Shown: positions 27,046-36,283, counted from the stretch's first letter. The stretch is DNA of 64,000 nucleotides from Bacillus sp. UNC41MFS5 (GCF_000686805.1 NZ_KK366019.1:182470-246469); one strand, 5' to 3'. Made by a program: numbers and translations. Notes: generated by a model from the sequence alone, not told the origin.

Positions 27046-28830
27046 ATGACAAACCAAACAGAAAAAGTCATTAAAGGCGGAAGCTTTCTAATAGAAGATA
27101 TTTCATATGAGCGACTATTTACACCCGAGGATTTTACTGAAGAGCATTTGATGATTGCGAAAACGGCAGAAGATTTTGTAGAAAAAGAAGTGGTGCCGCA
27201 ACTGGAACATTTAGAAAATCATGAGTTTGATCGTACGGTAAAACTCCTTAAAAAAGCAGGAGAGCTTGGCCTTTTAGCGGTAGATGTACCTGAGGAATAT
27301 GAAGGCTTAGCCTTAGATAAAGTTACCTCCTCTCTTCTGACCGAGAAAATGGCTGGAGGCGGCGGCTTCTCCCTTTCACACGGAGCACACGTCGGAATCG
27401 GATCCTTGCCAATCGTGTTATTCGGAAACGAGGACCAAAAGCGCAGATACTTACCTGCTCTTGCCTCAGGTGAAAAACTTGCTGCGTATGCCTTAACAGA
27501 ACCAGGATCAGGTTCGGATGCACTTGGCGCCAGAACAACAGCGAAATTAAATACAGCAGGTACTCATTATATCCTAAACGGGGAAAAACAGTGGATTACC
27601 AATGCTGGCTTTGCTGATGTATTCGTTGTGTATGCCAAAATCAATGGCGAGCAATTTACTGCGTTCATCGTTGATAAAGATCTCCCAGGCGTTTCTACTG
27701 GGGCAGAAGAAAAGAAAATGGGCATTAAGAGTTCTTCCACTCGGACGCTTATTTTAGAAGATGTTCCTGTTCCTGTTGAAAACTTACTAGGAGAAATTGG
27801 TAAGGGTCATGTAATTGCCTTTAATATCTTAAATATTGGTCGTTATAAGTTGGCGGTTGGAAGTGTCGGTGGTTCTAAAAAAGCATTCGAACTAACCGTT
27901 AAATATGCAAATGGCCGTCAGCAATTCAAAACACCGATTTCGCAATTCAATTTAACAAAAGAAAAATTCGGTACGCTAGCCTCTGAAATTTATGCGGCTG
28001 AAAGCTCGGTTTACCGTACGATTGGTCTCTACGAAGATAATCAAGGAAAACTGACAACTGAGCAAGAAAAGGACATTAAACTAGTCGCGAATTCGATTGC
28101 CGAATATGCGATTGAATGTTCTCTTAATAAATTCTTCGCCAGTGAAGTATTAGCCCATGTAACAGATGAAGGCGTTCAAATTCATGGTGGATACGGCTTC
28201 ATGCAGGAGTATCCAATTGAAAGAGCGTATCGTGACGCACGGATCCAACGTATTTTTGAAGGAACCAATGAAATTAACCGTTTGCTGGTGCCCGGCACCT
28301 TATTGAAAAAAGCCTTTAAGGGTGAGCTTCCATTATTCCAAAAAGCGCTGGCCCTGCAAGAGGAATTAATGATGTTAATGCCAGAAGAGCCTGGTGACGA
28401 GCCGCTTGCACAAGAAAAATATCTTGTGAGAAATGCGAAGAAAATCGCTCTATTAGCTGCTGGACTAGCGGCCCAAAAATATGGCAAAGCACTAGAAAAA
28501 GAGCAAGAAGTGTTAGCCAATATCGCGGACCTTATTTCAAACGTGTATGCAATGGAATCTGTTGTGTTACGAACTGAGAAAGCGATTGCGAAAACTGGTT
28601 TAGATAAGAACAAGCAAAAACTTCTGTATACACAAATCTATTGCCAAGAAGCTTTCAATCAACTTGAAGCGATTGCAAAAGAAACATTAGTCGCAGTTGA
28701 ACAGGGCGATACTCTTCGGATGATGTTATCGTCACTTCGTAAATTTACACGTCATACCCCGATTAATGTGATAGCGAAAAAACGTGAAGCAGCCGATGTT
28801 ATCATCGAAGCAGAGCGCTATATCGTATAA
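27046..28830 (+). CDS. fadE: Acyl-CoA dehydrogenase FadE
   Basis: FAD enzyme for the first beta-oxidation step. Signature AYALTEPGSGSDALGARTTA near residues 143-162 and FMQEYPIERAYRDARIQRIFEGTNEINR near 385-412 are the two acyl-CoA dehydrogenase signatures; the Glu in FEGTNE is the usual base region. A C-terminal extension to 594 aa is typical of the long YusJ/VLCAD-like members. Strong AGGAGGAA site. Last gene of the operon. Confidence 0.95.
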   Translation: MTNQTEKVIKGGSFLIEDISYERLFTPEDFTEEHLMIAKTAEDFVEKEVVPQLEHLENHEFDRTVKLLKKAGELGLLAVDVPEEYEGLALDKVTSSLLTEKMAGGGGFSLSHGAHVGIGSLPIVLFGNEDQKRRYLPALASGEKLAAYALTEPGSGSDALGARTTAKLNTAGTHYILNGEKQWITNAGFADVFVVYAKINGEQFTAFIVDKDLPGVSTGAEEKKMGIKSSSTRTLILEDVPVPVENLLGEIGKGHVIAFNILNIGRYKLAVGSVGGSKKAFELTVKYANGRQQFKTPISQFNLTKEKFGTLASEIYAAESSVYRTIGLYEDNQGKLTTEQEKDIKLVANSIAEYAIECSLNKFFASEVLAHVTDEGVQIHGGYGFMQEYPIERAYRDARIQRIFEGTNEINRLLVPGTLLKKAFKGELPLFQKALALQEELMMLMPEEPGDEPLAQEKYLVRNAKKIALLAAGLAAQKYGKALEKEQEVLANIADLISNVYAMESVVLRTEKAIAKTGLDKNKQKLLYTQIYCQEAFNQLEAIAKETLVAVEQGDTLRMMLSSLRKFTRHTPINVIAKKREAADVIIEAERYIV

Positions 28831-28838
28831 TGAAAATG

Positions 28839-28875
28839 GGCTCCCTTTCGATTAGAAAGGGAGCCTAAATTTTTA
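28839..28875 (+). terminator. Hairpin/terminator after fadE
   Basis: GGCTCCCTTTC (28839-28849) pairs with GAAAGGGAGCC (28855-28865), 11 bp perfect, followed by TAAATTTTTATAG. A strong stem with an imperfect T-tract. Confidence 0.75.
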
Positions 28876-29024
28876 TAGTAAAATAGGAAGGAATTTTGAA
28901 AAATTAGTCGAATTTTTTTAAGTGGAACATATTTTTTGCATTAGGATTTTGAAAAACGTTATGATAATATTCAAGTGACGTTTAGAAAAGTCAAAGATTT
29001 TTACGGGAAAGGGCGGTGAAATGA

Positions 29025-29381
29025 ATGTCACTGACTTTTTATTGGTATCCGAAATGCGGCACCTGTCGAAACGCGAAGAAATGGCTGGATGCCCATCATC
29101 TTTCCTATGAAGAAGTACATATTGTGGAACATCCTCCAAGTCGTGAGGTGTTGCAGGATCTTTATCAAAAAAGCGGACTGGAATTAAAGAAATTCTTTAA
29201 TACAAGTGGTATGAAATACCGTGAATTAGGTATAAAGGATAAAATGAAGTCTGCAACAGAGGAAGAACTGCTCGGATTACTTGCTTCCGATGGCATGTTA
29301 ATCAAACGCCCAATTTTAACGGATGGCGAGCGTGTCACCGTAGGCTTTAAAGAAGAAGAGTTTGAAAAAATGTGGCGATAA
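29025..29381 (+). CDS. yusI: ArsC/Spx-family reductase-like protein YusI
   Basis: Thioredoxin-fold protein of the ArsC/Spx family, 118 aa, starting FYWYPKCGTCRNAKKWLDAHHL with a CGTC motif at about 11-14. KRPILTDGERVTVGFKEEEFEKMW at the end is the family signature near cis-Pro. It lacks Spx-type RNA-polymerase-binding features that could be recognised, so YusI is the best match. Role unknown; position after fadE is conserved in Bacillus. Confidence 0.88.
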   Translation: MSLTFYWYPKCGTCRNAKKWLDAHHLSYEEVHIVEHPPSREVLQDLYQKSGLELKKFFNTSGMKYRELGIKDKMKSATEEELLGLLASDGMLIKRPILTDGERVTVGFKEEEFEKMWR

Positions 29382-29458
29382 GCCGGCTCTTCATCACAAT
29401 GGAAATCGATTTATTTCGATGATAGATTTTTTAGAAAAAACAATGGAGGGATTTAGCG

Positions 29459-29842
29459 ATGAGTACACCAAAAGAATTACGTTATTCAGAAGAACATGAA
29501 TGGGTAAAGGTTGAAGGAGAAAAAGTCCGCGTTGGGATTACTGCTTTTGCACAGCATGAACTAGGAGATATCGTTTTTGTTGAGCTTCCAGAAGTGGGCG
29601 ATGAAGTAACTGCCGATGAACCATTTGGTAGTGTAGAATCTGTAAAAACTGTTTCTGAGCTTTATGCACCTGTTAGCGGTAAAGTCGTGGAAGTGAATGA
29701 AGATTTAAGCGACAGCCCTGAATTTGTTAACGAATCACCATATGAAAAAGCATGGATGATTGTGATTGAACTATCTGACAGCAGCGAACTTGATAAGCTT
29801 ATGACTGCTGAACAATATGAAGAAATGATCAAAGAAGACTAA
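29459..29842 (+). CDS. gcvH: Glycine cleavage system H protein
   Basis: Lipoyl carrier protein of glycine cleavage that also passes lipoyl groups to other enzymes in Bacillus. The lipoylation Lys is in [19 protein letters not shown] near 60. 127 aa, full length; ATG after GGAGGG. The other glycine-cleavage genes are not in the window, which is the usual arrangement in Bacillus. Confidence 0.97.
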   Translation: MSTPKELRYSEEHEWVKVEGEKVRVGITAFAQHELGDIVFVELPEVGDEVTADEPFGSVESVKTVSELYAPVSGKVVEVNEDLSDSPEFVNESPYEKAWMIVIELSDSSELDKLMTAEQYEEMIKED

Positions 29843-29852
29843 TTACTAGGGA

Positions 29853-29880
29853 AAGGCACCTTGTCAAGGTGCTTTTTCTC
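29853..29880 (+). terminator. Terminator of gcvH
   Basis: GGCACCTT (29855-29862) pairs with AAGGTGCT (29866-29873), then a T-run. Confidence 0.85.
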
Positions 29881-29949
29881 TTAAATTCCCACTTTTTCTT
29901 CTACTATTTTTGGGAAACTTATAATAAATATATTGAAGAGGGTGGGAGC

Positions 29950-30189
29950 GTGACATTAAAGCAGCAGAGAATAGACGTAACCGATCGGGTCATTGGCAAA
30001 ATGAAAAATGGAGAAATGGAATTGTTTCTTGATAATACGCCAATTGGAAAAATGAAACTGACAGATCACATGCAAGTGGAATTAGAGCATCATTTTGAAG
30101 TGGAACAGCAGAAGATCTATCAACATGTGACGACAACTGAAGGCTTGGATGCTAAGTATACGGATTGTGATGAGGGCGGCTGGTGCTAG
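29950..30189 (+). CDS. yusG: YusG-like protein, DUF2553
   Basis: 79-residue protein starting GTG at 29950 after GGTGGGAG. It begins MTLKQQRIDVTDRVIGKMKNGEMELFLDNTPIGKM and ends with an acidic DCDEGGWC tail. Longer in-frame starts upstream would add a hydrophobic non-conserved stretch and are rejected. Unknown function; conserved position between gcvH and yusF. Confidence 0.82.
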   Translation: MTLKQQRIDVTDRVIGKMKNGEMELFLDNTPIGKMKLTDHMQVELEHHFEVEQQKIYQHVTTTEGLDAKYTDCDEGGWC

Positions 30190-30328
30190 CTGAGTAACTT
30201 GAGCCTATAGTCACAGGCCTATTTTTTCAAAAGACAATAATGATAAGGTTAACATAGTCAGAAGAAGGCACACGTAATCAATATTTTAGAATATGTTAAC
30301 ATAAAACAACTTCTAATACAGGTGATGG

Positions 30329-30688
30329 ATGATGAATGATTCGTATGTTGACAAAGTTCTTATTGTCGAAGGAAAGTCGGATAAAAATAAGGTAAAAAAA
30401 ATCGTGAAGGAACCCGTTGAAATCATATGTACAAATGGGACCATCAGTATTACAAAATTAGATGAGTTGATTGATTTCCTTGAAGATAAGGATGTCTATA
30501 TTCTTGTCGATGCTGACTTCTCTGGTGAGAAACTTCGCAAGCAATTAAAGCGCGAGTTGCCGCAAGCCGAACATTTATATATTGACCGGATGTATCGAGA
30601 GGTAGCGACCGCACCAGTTCACCACTTAGCCACCGTACTATTAGGTGCAAATATTGATGTGCATACTGAATTTTTAGAAATGGGTTAA
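30329..30688 (+). CDS. yusF: TOPRIM-domain protein YusF
   Basis: Stand-alone TOPRIM (topoisomerase-primase) domain, 119 aa. The acidic Glu is in VLIVEGKSDKNKVKKI near 11-26 and the DxD in ILVDADFSGEKLRKQLKRELPQ near 70-90. Such single-domain TOPRIM proteins (RNase M5-like) may act on nucleic acids, but the substrate of YusF is unknown. Two possible ATGs lie side by side (30329 and 30332). Confidence 0.85.
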   Translation: MMNDSYVDKVLIVEGKSDKNKVKKIVKEPVEIICTNGTISITKLDELIDFLEDKDVYILVDADFSGEKLRKQLKRELPQAEHLYIDRMYREVATAPVHHLATVLLGANIDVHTEFLEMG

Positions 30689-30695
30689 ACGATAA

Positions 30696-31004
30696 ATGAA
30701 CGAATGGAATCGAAGCGAATTAACTGCCTTTCTTGAAAGGGAGGCAAATGGATTAGTGTATTTCTATACACCAATGTGCGGGACCTGTCAGGTAGCTTCA
30801 AAAATGCTCCAGGTCATCGAGGCACTAGTAGAGGTAGATATGGGTAAAATGAACCTAAACTTCTATCCGGACCTTGCTAGGGAATATGAAATTGAAAGTG
30901 TTCCTTGCCTGTTATTGGTCGAGGCTGGAGAGGTAAAAGAAACACTCTACGCCTTCCACTCCGTACCTTTTTTACTTGATAAAATAAAACAGTATTTACT
31001 ATAA
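30696..31004 (+). CDS. yusE: Thioredoxin-like protein YusE
   Basis: Thioredoxin-fold protein, 102 aa. Redox motif FYTPMCGTCQVASKMLQ near 24-40 and the cis-Pro loop ESVPCLLLVEAGE near 69-80, which carries an extra Cys. It lies 7 bp after yusF and is probably cotranscribed. Partner proteins unknown. Confidence 0.87.
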   Translation: MNEWNRSELTAFLEREANGLVYFYTPMCGTCQVASKMLQVIEALVEVDMGKMNLNFYPDLAREYEIESVPCLLLVEAGEVKETLYAFHSVPFLLDKIKQYLL

Positions 31005-31007
31005 GAG

Positions 31008-31033
31008 CAGATGCACGTGTGCATCTGTTTTTA
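31008..31033 (+). terminator. Terminator after yusE
   Basis: CAGATGCAC (31008-31016) pairs with GTGCATCTG (31019-31027), then TTTTTA. Confidence 0.88.
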
Positions 31034-31053
31034 AGTGTTTTGAAATTATGAAC

Positions 31054-31746
31054 GGTCACTGTGAAGAGTCCAGAGTGCCCGTCGAGGTGAAAAAAGAGCA
31101 GCAATGGGCACTGTGAAGAGTGCAGAGTGCCCGTCGAGGCGAAAAAAGAGCAGCAATGGGCACTGTGAAGAGTGCAGAGTGCCCGTCGAGGTGAAAAAAG
31201 AGTAGCAATGGGCACTGTGAAGAGTCCAGAGTGCCCGTCGAGGTGAAAAAAGAGTAGCAATGGGCACTGTGAAGAGTGCAGAGTGCCCGTCGAGGTGAAA
31301 AAAGAGCATCAATGGTCACTGTGAAGAGTGCAGAGTGCCCGTCGAGGTGAAAAAAGAGTAGCAATGGGCACTGTGAAGAGTGCAGAGTGCCCGTCGAGGT
31401 GAAAAAAGAGCATCAATGGTCACTGTGAAGAGTGCAGAGTGCCCGTCGAGGTGAAAAAAGAGTAGCAATGGGCACTGTGAAGAGTCCAGAGTGCCCGTCG
31501 AGGCGAAAAAAGAGCAGCAATGGGCACTGTGAAGAGTGCAGAGTGCCTGTCAAGGTGAAAAAAGAGCAGCAACAGGCACTGTGAAGAGTGCAGAGTGCCC
31601 GTCGAGGTGAAAAAAGAGCATCAATGGGCACTGTGAAGAGTCCAGAGTGCCCGTCGAGGTGAAAAAAGAGCAGCAATGGGCCTGTGGAGCATTCAGAGTG
31701 CCCATCAAGGTGAAAAAAGAGCAGCAACAGGCACTGTGAAGAGTGG
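31054..31746. repeat. Fourteen tandem 52-bp repeats, each with an internal hairpin
   Basis: Units recur with a constant 52-bp period: the CACTGTGAAGAGT landmark starts at 31057, 31109, 31161, 31213, 31265, 31317, 31369, 31421, 31473, 31525, 31577, 31629 and, in degraded form, 31681 and about 31732. Each unit has an inverted repeat GGGCACT...AGTGCCC around GTGAAGAGTGCAG and a linker with AAAAAAGAG. Differences between units are a few substitutions (GAGTCC for GAGTGC, GGTCACT for GGGCACT, GTAGC/GCATC/GCAGC). Lies between the yusE terminator and a NERD gene. Frames across it on the minus strand are repeats of noncoding sequence. Confidence 0.93.
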
Positions 31747-31769
31747 CACTATTGTTAAAGATGTAGTCC

Positions 31770-32684
31770 CTAATCCTCCAAACAAATAAAAGCAAATTCC
31801 TTCTTACCCTCAACACTATAATTTTGTTTTAAAATCCTTCTAATTGTTTTTTTAGAATCAACTACACTACACCATTCTTGAACTAAAATGGTGGTAATTT
31901 TCAGATCAGGAAACAGCAGTTTAATTTCTTGCACACCTCTTAAAACAGCGAAATCGACCAACTCCTCGCACCCACACTCCTTACAAATAACCTTATAACC
32001 TTTAACATACAACAAAAACGAATAACATCTTTTACATGAAAGTCCCTTTCTAAGCTGCCCATATGTATAAGGTGGCACCCTATCATAGGGTAATTCAATT
32101 TGATGCAATGAAGCCAATTTTTCGGCTAGCTTCATATGCCGATTATTGAGGTTTGAGGAAAGCATGTTCAGGTTTTTCATTAAGCGATTGAGTTGATTTG
32201 GATAAATAATGGGTTCATTAAGGGGGGCTTGATAACTCGTAAATTGGGGATTGATAAAGACTACATAGGACTCAATAGGAATGCGGTGCCCAAGGTTTTC
32301 TAACAGCTGGCGGAGTAAGGATTCACTTCGTTGTAATTGGAGGAGGGGATTTTTGTATTCCTTTTTGGGTAGTGCGTAGAATCGGTCACCTTCAAAGTAA
32401 AAATCTCCTTCGAAATTTTTTACTTCAAATAGGTTAATCTTTTCTTGGAAAATAATCGTAGAATCTAATTGGAATTTACTATTGTTAGCTTCGAGTAACA
32501 GATCGTTTAGAATAAAACTTGGACACTGAAGCTTCTCAGTCAATGCATCAAACATAACCTCACCCTCATACCCCTTCACAAGATTATGATAGCGCTGTTT
32601 CTCTTTACTTGTTAATTTCATTCGCAAATTTAAAGATCTTAAAATTTTTATTTCATCCGATTCAATCCGAGGTTTAAAACTCAT
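31770..32684 (-). CDS. NERD-domain protein with zinc ribbon
   Basis: Nuclease-related (NERD) protein, 304 aa from the ATG at 32684 (AAGG ten bases upstream; a GTG three codons earlier is less likely). The NERD core at about 37-150 shows YEGEVMFDALTEKL, FQLDSTIIF and INLFEVKNFEGDFYFEGDRFY, which carry the E/D...ExK-type residues of the restriction-endonuclease-like fold. A four-Cys ribbon CKRC...CKEC follows near 215-240. Bacillus genomes hold several such genes of unknown function. Next to the repeat array. Confidence 0.8.
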   Translation of the reverse strand: MSFKPRIESDEIKILRSLNLRMKLTSKEKQRYHNLVKGYEGEVMFDALTEKLQCPSFILNDLLLEANNSKFQLDSTIIFQEKINLFEVKNFEGDFYFEGDRFYALPKKEYKNPLLQLQRSESLLRQLLENLGHRIPIESYVVFINPQFTSYQAPLNEPIIYPNQLNRLMKNLNMLSSNLNNRHMKLAEKLASLHQIELPYDRVPPYTYGQLRKGLSCKRCYSFLLYVKGYKVICKECGCEELVDFAVLRGVQEIKLLFPDLKITTILVQEWCSVVDSKKTIRRILKQNYSVEGKKEFAFICLED

Positions 32685-32922
32685 AACACACACATCCTTT
32701 TTATCTAGAATAAATTAATTTTACAGAATTCCTCCCCCTTCAATAGCAACCAGTTATGACTAAATTCCAACACTTTCCAAAAAACACCCTCCATCCGACA
32801 TATTTCTCAGGAAATTTCTTAACCCTGCTCTTCCAGAGTAGATAATTGTCGACCAATTTAAAGAGGATTTCAAGGCTATGTCCTGTATAGTAAATATAAG
32901 AGCGAAGACCGGAGTGGTGGAA
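32685..32922. other. Gene-free spacer between the NERD gene and yusD
   Basis: About 240 bases between two divergent genes. It must contain both promoters, but no strong -35/-10 pair stood out. Confidence 0.4.
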
Positions 32923-33282
32923 ATGATAGAGGAATTGAAAACCTTTCAATTAGCAATCAAGCAGCAAGGGCATTTACTGCCGTTACTTGAGCATATTCAT
33001 ACAAGAGTGAATTTAATTTGTGAACAAAATACCTATCAAATCTTCATGAAGGATAGGGAAATTTTCATCCTCCATGATAGCAATGAGACTCAAACAATAC
33101 CTGAGATTCATGGGAACCTTCATGCCATGAAGCAGCTACTTACAGGGAAGGAAAGGTTACGAGCTCTTGAACGTAACGGCCAACTTAGAATATCTGCCCC
33201 AGTACGCACTACATTATTGCTAGAATCTATCTTCTATTTGACAAAAGCTCAAGACGATTATGCGAAAATTACAAATTTTTAA
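32923..33282 (+). CDS. yusD: YusD-like SCP2-type protein
   Basis: Small soluble protein, 119 aa from the ATG at 32923 (GGAGTGGTGG before it). It has the SCP2 sterol-carrier-like pattern with IPEIHGNLHAMKQLLTGKERLRALERNGQLRISAPVRTTLLLESIFYL. Position matches B. subtilis yusD between yusE and the met transporter. Ligand and role unknown. Confidence 0.72.
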   Translation: MIEELKTFQLAIKQQGHLLPLLEHIHTRVNLICEQNTYQIFMKDREIFILHDSNETQTIPEIHGNLHAMKQLLTGKERLRALERNGQLRISAPVRTTLLLESIFYLTKAQDDYAKITNF

Positions 33283-33291
33283 TCAAACCTA

Positions 33292-33320
33292 TTGACTCGG
33301 AATTAAAATTTAGTTACATT
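33292..33320 (+). promoter_or_regulatory. SigA promoter of the metY riboswitch transcript
   Basis: TTGACT (33292-33297), 17 bases, TACATT (33315-33320), about 40 bp before the SAM aptamer. Confidence 0.7.
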
Positions 33321-33365
33321 GTTATTAGAATATTTATCCAATTAACACAAAATAATCTATACATT

Positions 33366-33508
33366 CTTATCGAGAGTGGCGGAGGGACTGGCCCTTTGAT
33401 GCCCAGCAACCGGTTTACTACATAATAACACGGTGCTAAATCCAGCAGAGCAGTCAGCTCTGGAAGATGAGAAGAGTGAACCCCCTCTTCTCTGAAGTGG
33501 GGGTTTTT
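33366..33508 (+). promoter_or_regulatory. SAM-I (S-box) riboswitch and terminator upstream of metY
   Basis: Aptamer 33366-33474 has the S-box landmarks in order: CTTATCGAGAGTGGCGGAGGG, GGCCCTTTGATGCCCAGCAACC, GGTGCTAAATCCAGCAG and GGAAGATGAGAAG. The terminator 33478-33508 (AACCCCC with GGGGGTTTTT) follows. SAM binding should stop transcription before metY. Confidence 0.95.
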
Positions 33509-33541
33509 GTATGGTGAGTTGTAAAAAAAGGAGGAAGCAAG

Positions 33542-34858
33542 ATGAGTGAAAATCAAAAGAAATATCGTTTTGAAACATTAAGTGTCCATGGTGGCTTAAC
33601 TCCAGATCCGGTAACAGGGGCTCGCGCTGTTCCGATTTACCAAAACAATGCTTATCAATTTAAGAATACTGAGCATGCTGCAAACCTCTTTAGCTTAGCT
33701 GAAACTGGATACATATACACTCGAATACACAACCCAACGACCACTGTATTTGAAGAAAGAGTCGCATTATTAGAAGGCGGTGTTGGTGCCCTAGCAGTTG
33801 CGAGCGGAATGGCCGCTATTACTCTTGCCATTTTAAATATTGCTGAGGCTGGTGATGAAATTGTTTCGGCTTCCAATCTCTATGGCGGCACCTATAATTT
33901 ATTTGCAGTGACCCTTCCGAAATATGGAATTAACGTGAAATTTGTTGATCCAGAAAATCCAGAAAACTTCCGCAAAGCGATCACTGCCAAAACAAAAGCC
34001 GTTTTTGCAGAAACGATTGGTAATCCAAGCCTGCGCATCCTCGATATTGAAAAAGTAGCTGAAATTGCCCATGAATCAGGTGTTCCACTAATCGTTGACA
34101 ATACCTTTGCCACTCCATACCTTTGCCGGCCAATTGAACATGGGGCCGATATTGTCATTCATTCTGCTACGAAGTGGTTATTAGGGAACGGAACGACGAC
34201 GGGGGGTATTATTGTTGATGGCGGTAAATTTGATTGGAATTCTCCAAGATTTCCAGGATTTACAACACCAGATGCAAGCTACCATCATCTGGTCTATGCA
34301 GAAGCATTAGGCGCAGTCGCTTATATTATTAAAGCTCGTGTCCAATTGCTGCGTGACCTAGGACCGGCATTAAGTCCGCAAAATTCCTTCCAGTTTGTCC
34401 TTGGTCTTGAAACACTGCATGTCCGCATGAAAGAGCATGTCGCGAATACTAAAGAAGTGGTAGAATACTTGTCCAACCACCCTGCCGTAGAATGGGTTTC
34501 CTATCCTGGCCATCCATCCCATCCCGATCATGAACTCGCTAAAAAGTATTTACCAAAAGGTGCGGGCTCGATGGTGGTATTCGGAATTAAAGGCGGGAAA
34601 GAAGCAGGGGCTAAATTAATTGATTCCATCACACTTTGGGCGCATGTGGCCAATGTAGGTGATGCCAAAAGTTTAATTATTCATCCGGCTAGCACCACTC
34701 ACCAGCAATTAGATGCCGATGGCCTAATAGCTGCTGGTGTAACGGAGGATTTAATACGCCTATCCATCGGGATCGAGAATGTAGAAGATCTTATTGAAGA
34801 CCTAGAATCTGGGATTGTTTCGGCAACTGGTTTAACTTCATTAAACGTTAATGCCTAA
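33542..34858 (+). CDS. metY: O-acetylhomoserine sulfhydrylase (MetY)
   Basis: PLP enzyme of the Cys/Met metabolism family making homocysteine from O-acetylhomoserine and sulfide. The Schiff-base Lys is in [21 protein letters not shown] near residue 213. Substrate loop [22 protein letters not shown] near 56-77, and [14 protein letters not shown] near 378. 438 aa, the longer MetY size, not the ~380 aa of MetB/MetC. AGGAGGAA site. Controlled by the SAM riboswitch just upstream. Confidence 0.93.
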   Translation: MSENQKKYRFETLSVHGGLTPDPVTGARAVPIYQNNAYQFKNTEHAANLFSLAETGYIYTRIHNPTTTVFEERVALLEGGVGALAVASGMAAITLAILNIAEAGDEIVSASNLYGGTYNLFAVTLPKYGINVKFVDPENPENFRKAITAKTKAVFAETIGNPSLRILDIEKVAEIAHESGVPLIVDNTFATPYLCRPIEHGADIVIHSATKWLLGNGTTTGGIIVDGGKFDWNSPRFPGFTTPDASYHHLVYAEALGAVAYIIKARVQLLRDLGPALSPQNSFQFVLGLETLHVRMKEHVANTKEVVEYLSNHPAVEWVSYPGHPSHPDHELAKKYLPKGAGSMVVFGIKGGKEAGAKLIDSITLWAHVANVGDAKSLIIHPASTTHQQLDADGLIAAGVTEDLIRLSIGIENVEDLIEDLESGIVSATGLTSLNVNA

Positions 34859-34889
34859 AACTTATTTTTCCGATATGAAGTTATTTTCA

Positions 34890-34918
34890 TTGACACCCCT
34901 TTTTATCCGTGATACGAT
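34890..34918 (+). promoter_or_regulatory. SigA promoter of the metNIQ riboswitch transcript
   Basis: TTGACA (34890-34895), 17 bases, TACGAT (34913-34918), about 55 bp before the second SAM aptamer. Confidence 0.72.
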
Positions 34919-34977
34919 AACTTTTGTAATATAGTTACTTAAATAAATTAACGTTTTAATTGAATATAGGAATTGAT

Positions 34978-35142
34978 ACTCTTATCAAGAGAGGTGGAGG
35001 GATGTGCCCGATGAAGCCCGGCAACCGTCAATATTTATTATTGAAACGGTGCCAATTCACACAAAGCGTTTGCTTTGGAAGATGGGAGAAAGGATTATTA
35101 TTTATGATGCCTTTCTGCCTGCGCAGAAAGGCTTTTTATTTT
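34978..35142 (+). promoter_or_regulatory. SAM-I (S-box) riboswitch and terminator upstream of metNIQ
   Basis: Aptamer about 34978-35092 with CTTATCAAGAGAGGTGGAGGG, GCCCGATGAAGCCCGGCAACC, AACGGTGCCAATTC and GGAAGATGGGAGAAAGG. Terminator 35109-35142: GCCTTTCTGC with GCAGAAAGGC then T-run. A short reading frame over it is not a gene. Confidence 0.95.
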
Positions 35143-35257
35143 GATAAAATAGAATCTTTTCGTTAAAAAAGTCAAACCCTATATTTGAATAAATGGTATA
35201 TTACAAGAAAAATCTTTCAGAATTTTAAGATAAATTGGATAAAAAGCAGGTGATACA

Positions 35258-36283
35258 ATGATTTCTATTAAAAGTGTTCAGAAAATTTTTCCTTCTAAAC
35301 AAGGGCAGCTACGAGCCGTTGATGATGTAAACCTTGAAATTCAAGAGGGTGAAATTTTCGGGGTAATTGGATACAGCGGCGCTGGTAAAAGTACATTGAT
35401 CAGAATGTTAAATGGGTTGGAACTGCCAACTAGTGGAACTGTAACAGTTGCTGGCCGAGTGGTTTCAAAAATCAAAGGTGCTGAACTTCGAAAAGCTCGG
35501 CAAGAGATCAGTATGATTTTTCAGCACTTTAATCTACTGTGGTCAAGAACCGTAAGTGAAAATATTGCTTTCCCCTTAGAAATTGCAGGGATCAAAGGCC
35601 CTGAGCGCCAAAAAAGAGTAAGTGAACTAATTAAATTAGTCGGTCTGGAAGGAAGAGAAAATGCTTATCCTTCCCAGTTAAGCGGCGGGCAAAAGCAACG
35701 TGTTGGGATTGCCAGGGCGCTTGCCAATAATCCGAAAGTACTTCTTTGTGATGAAGCTACTTCTGCCCTCGACCCACAAACTACAGATTCTATTTTGGAG
35801 TTGTTAGTTGATATTAATAAAAGGCTCGGTCTGACCATTGTTCTCATTACCCATGAAATGCATGTAATCCGCAAGATTTGTCACCGGGTTGCCGTCATGG
35901 AAAGTGGAAGGGTCGTCGAACTTGGACAAGTATTAGATGTATTCAAAAATCCACAGCAGTCGATTACGAAACGATTTGTCCAGCAGGTGACCGAACCAGA
36001 AGAAACGAAAGAGACAGCAGAACATTTAATTGAACGTTATCGTTCCGGTCAAATTGTTCAATTAACTTTTATCGGGGAATCAGTTGAACAGCCGATCATT
36101 ACAAATGTAATTCGCCATCATAACGTGACCGTTAATATCTTGCAAGGTAAGATTTCCCAAACCCAAAGCGGATCCTATGGAACCCTATTCATTCATATTG
36201 ATGGGGACGAAGCAGAGGTCAATCAAGCAGTCGACTTTATTCGTTCACAGCAAGTAGGAGTGGAGGTGGTTACAAGTGAATAG
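35258..36283 (+). CDS. metN: Methionine ABC transporter ATP-binding protein
   Basis: ATPase of the D/L-methionine importer. Walker A GYSGAGKST near 38, signature [16 protein letters not shown] near 141, Walker B VLLCDEATSALDP, H-loop ITHEMHVI. The C-terminal extension (about 265-341, with TFIGESVEQPIITNVIRHHNVTVNILQGKI) is the NIL/C2 domain that in MetN gives trans-inhibition by methionine. 341 aa. Overlaps metI by 8 bp. Confidence 0.95.
   Translation: MISIKSVQKIFPSKQGQLRAVDDVNLEIQEGEIFGVIGYSGAGKSTLIRMLNGLELPTSGTVTVAGRVVSKIKGAELRKARQEISMIFQHFNLLWSRTVSENIAFPLEIAGIKGPERQKRVSELIKLVGLEGRENAYPSQLSGGQKQRVGIARALANNPKVLLCDEATSALDPQTTDSILELLVDINKRLGLTIVLITHEMHVIRKICHRVAVMESGRVVELGQVLDVFKNPQQSITKRFVQQVTEPEETKETAEHLIERYRSGQIVQLTFIGESVEQPIITNVIRHHNVTVNILQGKISQTQSGSYGTLFIHIDGDEAEVNQAVDFIRSQQVGVEVVTSE

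Noticed and set aside
31054..31746. CRISPR array
   Set aside because: The whole 52-bp unit is repeated, with no unique spacers, no ~30-bp repeat/spacer alternation and no cas genes nearby.
30877..31816. Several overlapping minus-strand open frames with a repeated HLDGHSALFTVPIA pattern
   Set aside because: They are the translated shadow of the 52-bp tandem repeat, which is 52 bases and thus cycles through frames; no ribosome sites.
32740..32949. Minus-strand open frame of 69 codons
   Set aside because: Overlaps the start of yusD on the other strand and has no ribosome site or recognisable protein pattern.
34960..35166. Open frame of 68 codons on the plus strand
   Set aside because: It covers the second SAM riboswitch and its terminator; the RNA structure explains the conservation.
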